Under the pieces are notes generated by a model, which saw only the letters and a list, made by a program, of their open reading frames with translations, had not been told where the DNA came from and did no database searches. Below are positions 1-9,879 of a DNA stretch of 64,000 bases, in pieces. Positions within the stretch are counted from its first letter, which is position 1; each line of letters starts with the position of its first letter. Source of the DNA: Zhengitettix transpicula (taxonomy: Eukaryota; Arthropoda; Insecta; Orthoptera; Tetrigidae); NCBI GenBank assembly GCA_037074705.1, contig CM073590.1:95880447-95944446 (forward strand). Direction: 5' to 3'. The position numbers were made by a program, and so were the translations under genes.

Positions 1-2157
1 TTATACTTAAATTAAAAATATTGGTTTTATTCATGATCCTTGCCTAATTGCACTTAATTATGCAAGTTTTATATTTTAAAGGTCTCCCGATTAGTATATA
101 CCTGAAGAGATCCTAATGTAAGTACGGAACTTCGTGTATGACTAACAAATTTGTAATTTGTTTATTGTAGCCATTATTATTTTTATTATATCTTTTACAA
201 ATGTCAGATAATTTCCAATTCAATTTGGAAATTCATTGCAGTCCTGTATCTGTCAATTTTTGCACTTGTACTAATAAAAAATTCCATAATTTACTTTATG
301 GTACACTACTGACGATACAATTTATTTAAGGCCAGGAAAATATTTCTCAAATTCAGATAATAAAAAAACTGTGCAACAATTATTATTATACAGGGTTGTT
401 TTATAATTTGTGTCTAATTTAGGAATGTATTTAAAAACATGAATTTTATGTATACTCTTTAAATATTATCTTGTGCTGCTAATGGTGTTAACTAAGTTTC
501 ATGTGTTCCATCATAGATATTTAATTGCATTCGCCTTAAAACTATTAAATAATTGGACAAATTTTATTATATTCGTAGTTATTTTGTTCCGTGGAATTTG
601 TGTGTTCCGTTTTTAAATTAAGTAATTGTAAATTTCTATAAGGCATTTATTGTAGTTTTAATCAATGTGGCTTTCGATGATTGTCGTCAACCGGTGAATA
701 ATGATATTTACGACTACTTTATTTTTAAGTACATAATCGAGCATTTCGTAACAATTGAAATAATAGTTTTCAATGCACTGTAAAATTATTTCAACTACAT
801 CGATAGAAATAATTTATTTCATCAGGCCATTGAATCTCCAACGAGATTATTATTTCCACTCTATCATTACGCCCTGTTAATGGGAGAATATACTAGCACA
901 TGTGATATAAATCTTTATATTGCTCATAAAATACCATTTTTATTTTATATAATGGTAATAAAACCATGAAAAAATTGTATGTAAGATGTCCGAAAATTTA
1001 AAAAAATGATGCATAATAGAAAAAGTTGAAAACTGGAACTTTTTGGCGTTCGGGACCAAAGACATATATAAACAATATATGTTTTTTCAAACAGGCGACA
1101 ATCTAATTAATCGGGGCTGACATAATAATTGTTAATTAGACTATTCGAATTGATTGCCAGAAATATCATAAAATTAGCGTAAAGGGAATATTGAAATTAT
1201 GGAATCTAAATACCATATTACGCTGAAATATTCTCGTAAATGTGGTGATTGTTCGTCATTGATAAGAACTAAATTGTGTAGGACCATGACTTAAAATACA
1301 ACTTTCCAAAAGTGACTGATATAGACATACCATTACCCCAACGACCACAACTTCAATATTATTGAGTAATATACGAGCATAATTCCGATCTGGCACCTAG
1401 CCTCCAAAAATATGCAATTAAGTATTCATAAGAGATGTACGCTTTTCCCGTAACTTTTAACTTAATAGGACTACAATATAACGAAATGCGATCAGCGAAA
1501 TTGATTTGATGTGTAATGAGTCCAACCTCGGTATAACTTCTGGACTAAATCGTTCATAGAAGAAATGTATGCCCTCTTAGCGCATCATAAAAAAAACGGA
1601 AAATAATCAGTTATGTTTTATTAGCTGCTTCCTTAGAGTAAGGAAAGAAAAAGAAATGGGTCAAGCAATTAAATGCTAAGAGTATTAACTACTGTGATGC
1701 GAAATTGTTAAATTATATACATAAAGATTACAAAAACTATATAGGAATGGGCAACTGTCGTTTTGAGTACTTATTCGAAAAAAAAAGTCCCCTCTACAAT
1801 AAAAAGTGAAACGTTAATGGGCGAATCTATATCAGCGAGCAACGTCTTATCGCTACTTTACGTTTTTTAGTTACTGGAAGGTCTCATGAAGATTTTAAGT
1901 TCAGTTGAAAAATATCTCCTAAACTGTTAGAAACACAGATACCTGAAACTTGTGCAGCAATAATCAATGTACTTCAGAGTAAATATTTGAAAGCAGCTTC
2001 AATAAAATCACATATTATGAGCTAACGTTTATTTATTTAAGTGTAAATTACAAGTATCTTATCATATTTAAAACACAGAAACTGTTGTGACTTCGAAGGG
2101 TATAGAAAGATTTGGAGTAAAAATTTCTGCTGAAGGCTGGAAGAAGAATGTGTATAT
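1..2157. other. AT-rich sequence, nothing recognised
   Basis: No open frame of useful length, RNA gene or repeat is recognised on either strand. Stop codons are dense in all frames, as expected for insect intergenic or intronic DNA. Confidence 0.6.
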
Positions 2158-2430
2158 AGGGTAATCCGCATGGTGGCCTATCTCCTCTCATAGCATAGGA
2201 AACTGTCTGAAAGGGGAGGATGCGGGAAGGTAGCCAAGACTGAACCGACTGTAGTTTTAAGGATTATACTCGGCAATTCACCTAAGTGATGCAAGGAAAA
2301 CCCTATAATAACCTGAATAAGGTATTTGGTACTTGACCTACGCAATTTCGATGGCTGGAGTGGGTTTTGCTTTGGGGACGCAGCATTCTATTCTCCGTGC
2401 CTCGACCGGTTTAGGAGCCAGCTGAGCGAC
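2158..2430 (-). mobile_element. Retroposon family A, copy 1 (5'-truncated, decayed)
   Basis: This stretch aligns, in reverse orientation, with the 3' half of the complete copy at 47172-47710. Shared blocks include GCATAGGAA, GGAAGGTAGCCAAG and CCGTGCCTCGACC. Similarity stops near 2430, so the copy lacks the element's 5' end. It is the most diverged of the longer copies, and the open frame at 2388-2618 partly inside it is not a gene. No target duplication was found. Confidence 0.7.
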
Positions 2431-3200
2431 AAGTAATGGGGTATACGTATTACGGTTTGAAGAATCTGACTGTGAAAGAGGGCATTGAGTAGTAAGCAGA
2501 CGGAGTAGATGATGGACTTGATAAAGCCAGTTGTGCTGGTTATTAATAGATTCATTTTCACTGAGAAAGTAATATTGGAAATGGGTTTCTGCACTACAAT
2601 TTGCTGTTTTTCTGACAATTTCTACAGTTCACCACCAATGGATAGGCCAAATGCTTTCAGACGTTTATGTGGGGGTATTTGTAAATGAGTTGCAACCATT
2701 GCCAGATTAAACATGTGATTTTGATGGATGCTGTCATACTACTTGCAGGACCACAGTTGTTAACCGTTCTTCTTGTAGGACTGCAACTCCACTCATAGTG
2801 AAACTGCAGTCATACATTGGACAAGATGGAGTACTGCAGGTTGGATCATGAATAAAAAATTATACAGATTATGAATGAGTAGTTCCTACTTCAAGTGAGA
2901 TGGCATTGTATGCAAAGAAACAAACAGACTACTGATTGACAAAGATTCAAAGTTGAAGTTATATAAACAATACCAAATCACAAATTCAATGTTTGGATGA
3001 ACCAATTGATAGAATTCACATAGATCAAATTTAGCCATCTAAGGGCAATCTCCAATTGCGTGTTTGTTTAAAACTAAGTTAGTGTTATCATTTTTTAAAG
3101 ATGTAGAAAAATTCAAGGACAATAATGCAAACTAATCCCGTATTTTGAGTAACTTTGTTTTGTAACATTTATGCTCTGTAATTGTTACCATGTGTGCTAG
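2431..3200. other. Unassigned stretch upstream of the kinase-like fragment
   Basis: No gene is recognised. Short translated pieces look loosely protein-like but are interrupted by stops and match no family I can name. Confidence 0.4.
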
Positions 3201-3418
3201 GTGGTCTATTTACTTGAAGTAACTGTTGATTATTTTAAATGAAAATGTTGCAGTAAAGATTGTACCTCGGGAAAAATTTCCAGGGTCCACAAAAACAATA
3301 GAAAATGAAAGTAATCAAATCAAATCAGTTTAATTATCGGGGATAAAATTATTGTGTTGAATCTCCCAGAACTATTAGATGATAATTCTTTCAAATTTAA
3401 TGTGTCTCCAAGGCTGGG
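3201..3418 (+). pseudogene. Kinase N-lobe-like fragment, probably mos, frame-broken
   Basis: Read across two frame changes, this stretch resembles a protein kinase N-lobe. It shows VVYLLE (like the end of a glycine loop), then NENVAVKIVP with the beta-3 VAVK lysine, then KTIENE where the helix C glutamate is expected, then GDKIIVLNL where Mos and its relatives have an H-x-N-I-V segment. A single extra T at 3240 breaks the frame before VAVK. A 5 bp tandem duplication (ATCAA twice, 3314-3323) breaks it after helix C. The end at 3418 is followed by a strong donor, GTGAGTATG. The mos assignment rests mainly on the C-lobe exons downstream on the same strand. The fragment could also be chance resemblance in AT-rich DNA; the frame breaks could be decay or sequencing errors. 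Confidence 0.4.
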
Positions 3419-3427
3419 GTGAGTATG

Positions 3428-4905
3428 CAATTCTTTAAACTATAAGAATATGGGTAAAAATAACTTGAAATGTACAGACAATTAATATGGAAGAAATTAT
3501 CTTTTTTAAAAAAGCCATAATAATATTTGAATGCTCTCTATTCTGTATTCAAATTTGCAGTACCAGAATTGTTATAGATTCAAGTTTATTATTATTTATA
3601 ATTACAAAACAAATTTTTAATTTCTTTAAATTTGGGTTACCTGGTTTATTTTGTAAATGCATTTTAAGTACAAATATATAAATTAATGCACATGTTATTA
3701 AAATATCTAATACAATTTAAGATGTATATTTTTGTTTTTTAATAGTTCAGTAAATTGATTTGACATGTGGTACTGTATTTTTTAAGTTTATAGTGAAAAT
3801 AATATTTCATATGTTGCTCAATTAGTTGTACTAGTCCCCAACCTTAAAGTTCTATGTATGTACTGGATGTCTTCAAGCTCTCATCACCAGTGTGCAGCAT
3901 TTCTCTATTTTCAGAAAAGAACTTCCTCCTTTGCTTTAAAAACTCCCTCCTGTCCATTATAACTAAACCCACTTTCTTACATTCTCAATATATCATTTTA
4001 ACAAATTTTACTTTTATCTGAACCCTCATCAACTCAAATGAATGGGATACAAGAAAAGAATAAATACCTGATCTCTTCCTGAAATTCCTTTATATATTTT
4101 TCTTCCTGCTCACTCCACCTTGTAGTCTTTCCTTGGTATCACGAAGCGTAAATCCTAGTAGAAAATAACTGATTGGTTCTCTCAATTTGTTGCCAGGCAT
4201 TGTATGAAATGCAGGCCTCGATTTGAATTGTGTGCAGTACGTACTCAGTATCAGTGAAACATACATGCAGGATTGTCTGACCATTCATGGGTCTGTTAGC
4301 TTTTTCATTTATTAATAAAGAAGAACAAATCTGACTATAATATAAATAAATTTACTACCTTGAGTCAGAAAATTACATTTTTTTATTAAAAAAAGTTACA
4401 TCATATAGTCAAAATTTCTCTGTTGTGACTAACACATACACCTCCATAATCAGGCATTTGATTTGGAAAAACTTATAATTTTATATGAAGAATTCAGGTA
4501 TCTTCCTAGATTTACAAGTGTGAGATGCCACACATCCACTCCAGTCCAAAAGTTTTAAATGTAAAATGTGATACCAATAATTTAAACAAAATTTATGATA
4601 CTTTGTTAATTTAATGTTTGACATTTTTAAAACATAATAACCTAATGAAATTAACATCTTGATGGCATTATTAAGAAATACAGTCAATACATTTGTTTCT
4701 AATGAAATAATATAAATACAACATGTTTTTGGAATCCTTATTCCTTTTGTCACGAGCCACTAGTATTTCCTGTTATTTGGCGGCTTTATCGAATTAGTAT
4801 ATTTTTAACCGAGATAATTTAAATTTTTATTTCAATATATGCTTTAATGAATTTAAAACTGTTACTTGATATGTAAAATAATTTTTTTGACTTACAATAC
4901 CGTAG
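3428..4905. other. Presumed intron or deleted part of the kinase locus
   Basis: This is where exons for the kinase hinge, catalytic loop and DFG motif would be expected. I looked for HLDLKP-like and DFG-like codons on the plus strand and found none. A weak continuation (GTRIVID) follows a good acceptor at 3560, but it runs into hydrophobic low-complexity translation. Nothing else is recognised. Confidence 0.5.
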
Positions 4906-5265
4906 CTTACACAACTCCAGAAGTTTTAAAAGGAAGGCCACCTACATATGCAGCAGATATTTATTCCTTTGGTATTACATTGGGGCAGTTGCAGACTAGA
5001 GAAACTCCATACAAAGGTTGTGAGTTGCATAGAATTGTTTATAAGGCAAGTATTGTTATAATGGAAGTCACACACAATGTTAAACGTTGTTATAATCGTC
5101 ACTATTATGTAATAGGTTTGTGAATCAAGATTACGCCCAAGACCTATTGAACCAGCAGACCTGTATACAAAATTGTATGAGAAGTGTTGGCATCCAGAAG
5201 CAAACTTTAGACCACACTTAAAATATGTTATTGAAAAGTTGAACAAATTGAAAAGTACAAAATGA
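4906..5265 (+). CDS. mos: Mos-like Ser/Thr kinase, last two exons (C-lobe)
   Basis: Two exons encode the end of a protein kinase C-lobe. Exon a (4906-5045, acceptor CGTAG at 4901-4905) reads AYTTPEVLKG (activation segment and APE motif) and then ADIYSFGITLGQL. Exon b (5116-5265) reads on with ESRLRPRP, YEKCWHPEA and a conserved FRP arginine motif, ending in TGA. ADIYSF-ITL is characteristic of the Mos family, the MAPK kinase kinase that controls oocyte meiosis. The join is a 70 bp intron with a GC donor in strong consensus (AAG, then GCAAGT) and an AG acceptor; this gives gap-free agreement with the Mos family, whereas the nearby GT donor creates a stop. The Trp usual after ITL is Gly here (GGG, one base from TGG). 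The catalytic loop and DFG exon are not in the window, so the gene may be incomplete or a pseudogene. It converges on LSM5. Confidence 0.65.
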
Positions 5266-5273
5266 TTTTTTAA

Positions 5274-5279
5274 TTTATT
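5274..5279 (-). promoter_or_regulatory. Candidate poly(A) signal for LSM5
   Basis: AATAAA reads on the minus strand about 40 nt past the LSM5 stop codon. It lies in the 52 bp gap between the two convergent stop codons, so the LSM5 3' UTR probably reaches into the kinase 3' exon. Confidence 0.45.
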
Positions 5280-5317
5280 TACATATAGTTTTAATTATTT
5301 CATATGAAAGGATCACT

Positions 5318-6693
5318 TTAGGAATCTGGCATATCTCCTCCAGGAACTAACTGTGAACAAAAATTGCATAGTCAAGTTATTTTAATAGTTTTTCATTTAT
5401 TTTACATTTAACCAACTATAGAAACAATATATTAAGCACTAGAGTAAAATGTTTTCAATGCAAAGCATAATCGACTTTAAACTTACATTTCTCTCTTAAT
5501 TGCAGAAAATACTTGAACAGTGGAAAATATGTAAACAATATACCACTTTCAATATGATTTGCAGAGGCAAGGGGTATATGAGTTAGTAGCACCAGTGATG
5601 TAGTACATCCTCCCCGACGAGATTGAAAATTGAGGTTAAGAATATATACTAATTTTTGAACTTATGAATTCTATTATTTATAATTCAGTATTTGATTTAT
5701 ATTATTGCAGCCACACATTAAAAAGAAATAATAAAAATGAATAATGCAGATTTTCATCTTCATTGAGTATGGATGGGTATGCCATTATTGGTGCTATTAT
5801 ACTTCTATTGTTCTGATGCAGGAAACTAATTAATATGTTGTTGTTACATAAAAAAAGCTTATTTAAAAAAGGAACCAATAGGTGATTACTCTGCTTTATA
5901 TATTTTATATCTTATGTGAATTGAAAATAACATGACCATACTGAAATGGAATGATCGTCATTAATTTGGGATATTACTTATATAGGTTATGCTGGTAATA
6001 GCTGTCATGAGATTTAGTGGAAATATATTTCAGTGATCCTCATTCCATAAGATAATACAAATAATGTTATATTTAAAATATTGTCAAAATTCTTTTTAAT
6101 AAGAACTAGTGTTGAGTAAGAAATTGTAAACCCGGCGTAATCTATTGTTGAAAAGGAAACTGTTTCAAACGGTATTTGATTAAATAAGGAAATTCTCGTA
6201 AGTATAAAATTGAAATCGAAACACGAAATTATAGAGCATTGTTAGGAGCTGTACTATAACATTTAAATCTGCCCATCACTAAAATTGAAAGTTATTGCAT
6301 ACCATAGTTATATTGTTTCCGTTGAGGAGAATTTGGTCAAGTTTAGTAATTCGTTTTCCTTCTGGCGTGGATTCGTATTCAGTTACATCTTCTACTAGCA
6401 TGTTCACAAAATCATCAAATCCAAGCAATGTTCCGACAATTTCTTTGTCGTTCTTCATCACGATATGTATTCGGGACCCAATACATTTGTCTACAAGTTC
6501 TGAAAATGAAAACGCACATGAGTTTAGTTTCGTTAGATTCAAAACAGTTTTGTAAACTAAACTAATAAGTAAATGCTTGTTTATAACTCCAATGAAAATG
6601 GCAAGTTGTGTATCTTGCTTGGTTAAGAAAATTCAAAATTTTAATATTACCTAATGGAAGAAGAGTGGATGGATTCGTGCTGACGGACGACAT
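5318..6693 (-). CDS. LSM5: LSM5, U6 snRNA-associated Sm-like protein
   Basis: The complete three-exon gene can be rebuilt. Exon 1 is 6651-6693 (ATG at 6693-6691; [14 protein letters not shown] plus one base), exon 2 is 6303-6499, and exon 3 is 5318-5350 ([10 protein letters not shown] then TAA). Introns are 151 bp (6500-6650, GTAATA to TTTTCAG) and 952 bp (5351-6302, GTATGC to TTCACAG); phases join cleanly to 90 residues, close to the 91 of human LSM5. The Sm1 motif spans about residues 25-54 with GFDDFVNM, and Sm2 about 71-83 with [12 protein letters not shown], both nearly invariant in this family. LSm5 is a subunit of the cytoplasmic LSm1-7 ring (mRNA decapping) and the nuclear LSm2-8 ring (binds the U6 snRNA 3' end). 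Without the intron 2 donor, exon 2 would run on to a false stop at 6279. The start is supported by the family's short Ser/Thr/Pro-rich N-terminus before [10 protein letters not shown]. Confidence 0.95.
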
Positions 6694-6900
6694 TTAACTG
6701 GCTTTACCGCCTATTTAACCTGTACGAGAACAGATTGTTTTGATTTTACTAGAATGTGAACATCGCTGATCAAAGTATTTTAAATACAAAGATATATTGC
6801 CGAGAGATGGGGACCAATGACCGACTCCGTAACTTATATAAACATTATCCAATCAGGAGCAACCTCTCATTTCCCACAGTCTACGCTAACATGGCGGTTG
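6694..6900 (-). promoter_or_regulatory. Candidate LSM5 promoter region
   Basis: Upstream of the LSM5 start are a CCAAT box (6849-6853) and AACATGGCGG (6888-6897), which matches the YY1-type AAnATGGCGG element common in animal housekeeping promoters. No TATA box is evident. The ATGGCGG could be mistaken for a start codon, but no conserved protein follows it on the plus strand. The assignment is inferred from motif and position. Confidence 0.35.
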
Positions 6901-6949
6901 TTGTGTGTGTATGGAAGTGGTGGTGTTGTGATGTTTATCCATGAAAGGC

Positions 6950-9345
6950 ATATTTCTGAAATAAACTCAATCGAAAGTCACTCAAAATGTGTTGGATATA
7001 ATATTATTGTTGGAGTGAGTCGTATAAAAATATTCTAAAGTAAGTATTTTGGACAATAACTTAATTTCCTATTTTGACAGGCACGCATTATGAGGGAGGG
7101 AAAATTGTTGACGGTATGTGTAAATTATAGATAAGTTAGAACAACTTAATATGGCTTCAAAATATATTAGTATATATATTTATTAGCTTACAAATAAATC
7201 ACTTATAAGAATCGTCGCCCACATAATTTTATTTTGAAAGAAAAAGTACAAGTCCTGAAAAACCTAGCTAATCCCTCTTTCTACACTTCTCGACTGATCT
7301 GTATCCCAAACAACATTTTTAACTGATATTCAGTAATTTTGAAAATCATAACTTTCTTATCACTTTTATTAAAATTCGTTGAATTCAATATTAAATTTTG
7401 TTTATAATGTGTGTCCTTTGCACAAGTTTATAATTTATGAAAAAAACTAGATAGGCTGTTTATTAGTCCAATACATCCTGTTTATAAAAAAATCCAGGTC
7501 CTAACAAATTAGATTAAGTAATCCAGTCTTTTTCCATTGGTACTCTAATCAATACAAATGAAGGAAATAATTATTACTTGAGTAAATTATTAAGTTATAT
7601 TATTATTTTACTTGTGAATTATCTGCAATTCATTAGCTTTATTTTTGTATTACACGAATTATTTCTGTATTCTATTAATTATAACCTCATACATTTTGAA
7701 TTAATCTTGTACTAGGTGCTCTGTAATGGTCTTGAACAGACATTTTTATCCTCTTTCGCGTTGTTGTGGTTTTGTTAGCTTGTCGGCGGTTGAAACAGTG
7801 ATAGTATTCATTACGCAGTGATGTCATCAGTCATGAGCTTAACTGCTCTAAATTAGAAGGCATTTCTTATGACCTTGTAAATATTCTCGAATTTTACACT
7901 TGTCTAAACTCTGTTTACTTAGAAAATTCTTTTTTTTTAATGTTAGATTATTAAATTATGAGTTAGTAGTTAACTTCCAATATTTTTCTGTGATTGAATT
8001 GGGCATTTTGCAAGCCAGGAATCTGTACGCTTTCAACATAATTAATTTGGAGATAATTTTAAAACTAATTTTATCCAATAACATTTTTTTTAAGATTGTC
8101 GTTGAGTTTAACATATTTTCAGTGGACGGTGGTCAGAATTAGTTTTCTAGAAATTGTGAAATACATCTGGATATAATATTTATTGACAATGCTGTGGCGA
8201 AACTAGTAAACATTTTTTAAGTATTCCATTGTCTATATCAGAAGAGACCAGAGTAGTACTATGAAATAATGGAATACCCGAAAAAATGTCTACCAATAAA
8301 ATATATCGTACTTAACGTGAGCAAATTATTTTATTTCATTCATGATACTGAAATATTTCTTGTTAAAAGCTAATCAATTTGAGTGCCGCGTAAATATTTT
8401 ATTAGTTTACGAAATGTACGAGTATTTTTTTTCAAGGAATTTTGTAACTTAAATGGTATAATTTTGGGACTAAAACCGTATCACACAAATGATCTGGTTA
8501 ATATTTTTTTATATGCAATTAATTTAATGTGGCGTACTGTATATTTTAAATCAATATAATTATTTATTCTGTTATTTCTGTCATTAAGCGTACTTTCGGA
8601 TACAATTTATCAATCAACTTAACAACGAAAATCTTTCGATCTGAATTTGTTGTATTGGAAGAAAAGTATTTTCATAGTCTTTTTCCTAAGTTCTCATTCA
8701 GAAAATGCCGTTTACAATTTTAGTGTCAACTTATTTACATGATATTCGCTAATTTTCATTTATGTAACAAAAAGTCTTTCACTTTCTTCCTAACTTGAAT
8801 TTTACAATTATATTCTTGAGGCACAACTAGACGTAGAGAAAGTTTTTTTTTCCCCAGAAAATCCACTAGTCTGCTATGCTGATTGAAGTCCTATCTCACT
8901 CCTGTTGTACTAACACGTTTTAACCTAGCATTCCAATTGAATTTTTACTAAATGCTGAATTATCTGTAGGTCAGAATCTGCTAGTTACATTTGTATTTCA
9001 GAAGCAGAAAAAATATTGAGCAGTGTTTAAGTTAAGATGTTTTTAATGTGCGTAAGTAAGACGTTAAGTTATTTCTGCGAATGTACTTTAAGATACATAA
9101 TTTATAAACGCATTATGAAGACTTAATGTGCCACTCAAAGGAAGTCGCAATGGATATCAAAATATGTGTTTCATCATTTATAGAAATAATTTGATTTATT
9201 ATATAATTAATGCTAATTCGCTTAGAAAAAAGCCCGAATTTAATTGTAAATTAGGAATAATTAAAGCTAAAACATATTGCAGGAAGTGCTTACGTTTTAT
9301 GGTCTGAGAATAGCTTTTTTGCTTCAGCCAATATGAGTGCGTCTA
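6950..9345. other. AT-rich intergenic sequence, nothing recognised
   Basis: No coding or RNA feature is recognised. Open frames here, such as the one at 7900-8142, have compositions typical of random AT-rich DNA. Confidence 0.6.
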
Positions 9346-9878
9346 GAACAGTGGTTCCCAGTCTTTTTATCCCCATTGCTCACCTAAGTACTTCTAACAT
9401 TTTTTATTTTAAAAAATTGAATTATTTCATAAAGAAGCCTAATTTCAACTTGTGTATCTCCGTTCTTCTATAGTAATAATTCTGAGCATAAACAAAGCAA
9501 TAATTTATTTTAATCTGAGATCGCAAAACCTATCGTCCATTCGAGCTTTTGTTCTTATTTCATTCAATATTAGGAGTTGGCGCTAGACTATAGTAGAAAA
9601 CATCTTAGCGCATCTCATAGAAATCGTCCAACAAAGTACTTACTATTCCTTCACTAAATATAATAAACAATAGGAGTATTCCAATCAAAGTGTGGCTCTA
9701 TGGAAAGCACCAAACTTACGAAATGCTTATTTCCAAGATACCAACAATTTTTTACCTTTTGTGTAAATTAAATCGTAGCTGGCGGTTTTTAAATTTTAGA
9801 CGAGCTCATTTTTGATTCCCCCCCCCCCCCCCGCCCAATCCTGAATATTCAAATTGCCCCACGTTAGGAAACACCGGT
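9346..9878. mobile_element. Possible non-autonomous hAT-type element
   Basis: The left end reads AGAACAGTGGTTCCCAGTC, followed by a T-run, a terminus typical of hAT elements. The right end, reverse-complemented, reads AGACCGGTGTTTCCTAAC and matches the left end at about 13 of 19 positions. The interior has no transposase frame and holds a 15-base C run (9818-9832). The expected 8 bp target duplication was not found, so the boundaries are approximate. Confidence 0.4.
9818..9832. repeat. Poly(C) run, 15 bases
   Basis: Fifteen consecutive C, then G and three more C. It is an isolated homopolymer inside the putative hAT-type element and prone to length error. Confidence 0.9.
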
Positions 9879-9879
9879 C

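Noticed and set aside
2880..3060. Kinase catalytic-loop-like reading (LLIDKDSKLKL) on the plus strand
   Set aside because: It lacks the HxD and DFG motifs, lies upstream of the N-lobe-like piece in the wrong order, and is broken by stops.
4926..5246. 106-codon minus-strand frame over the kinase exons
   Set aside because: It is the antisense shadow of the Mos-like C-lobe exons and includes intron sequence.
6279..6302. Unspliced C-terminus VCNNFQF for LSM5
   Set aside because: The bases are a GTATGC donor; the family-typical LVPGG end is found in exon 3 at 5318-5350.
6295..6555. 86-codon plus-strand frame
   Set aside because: It is the antisense shadow of LSM5 exon 2.
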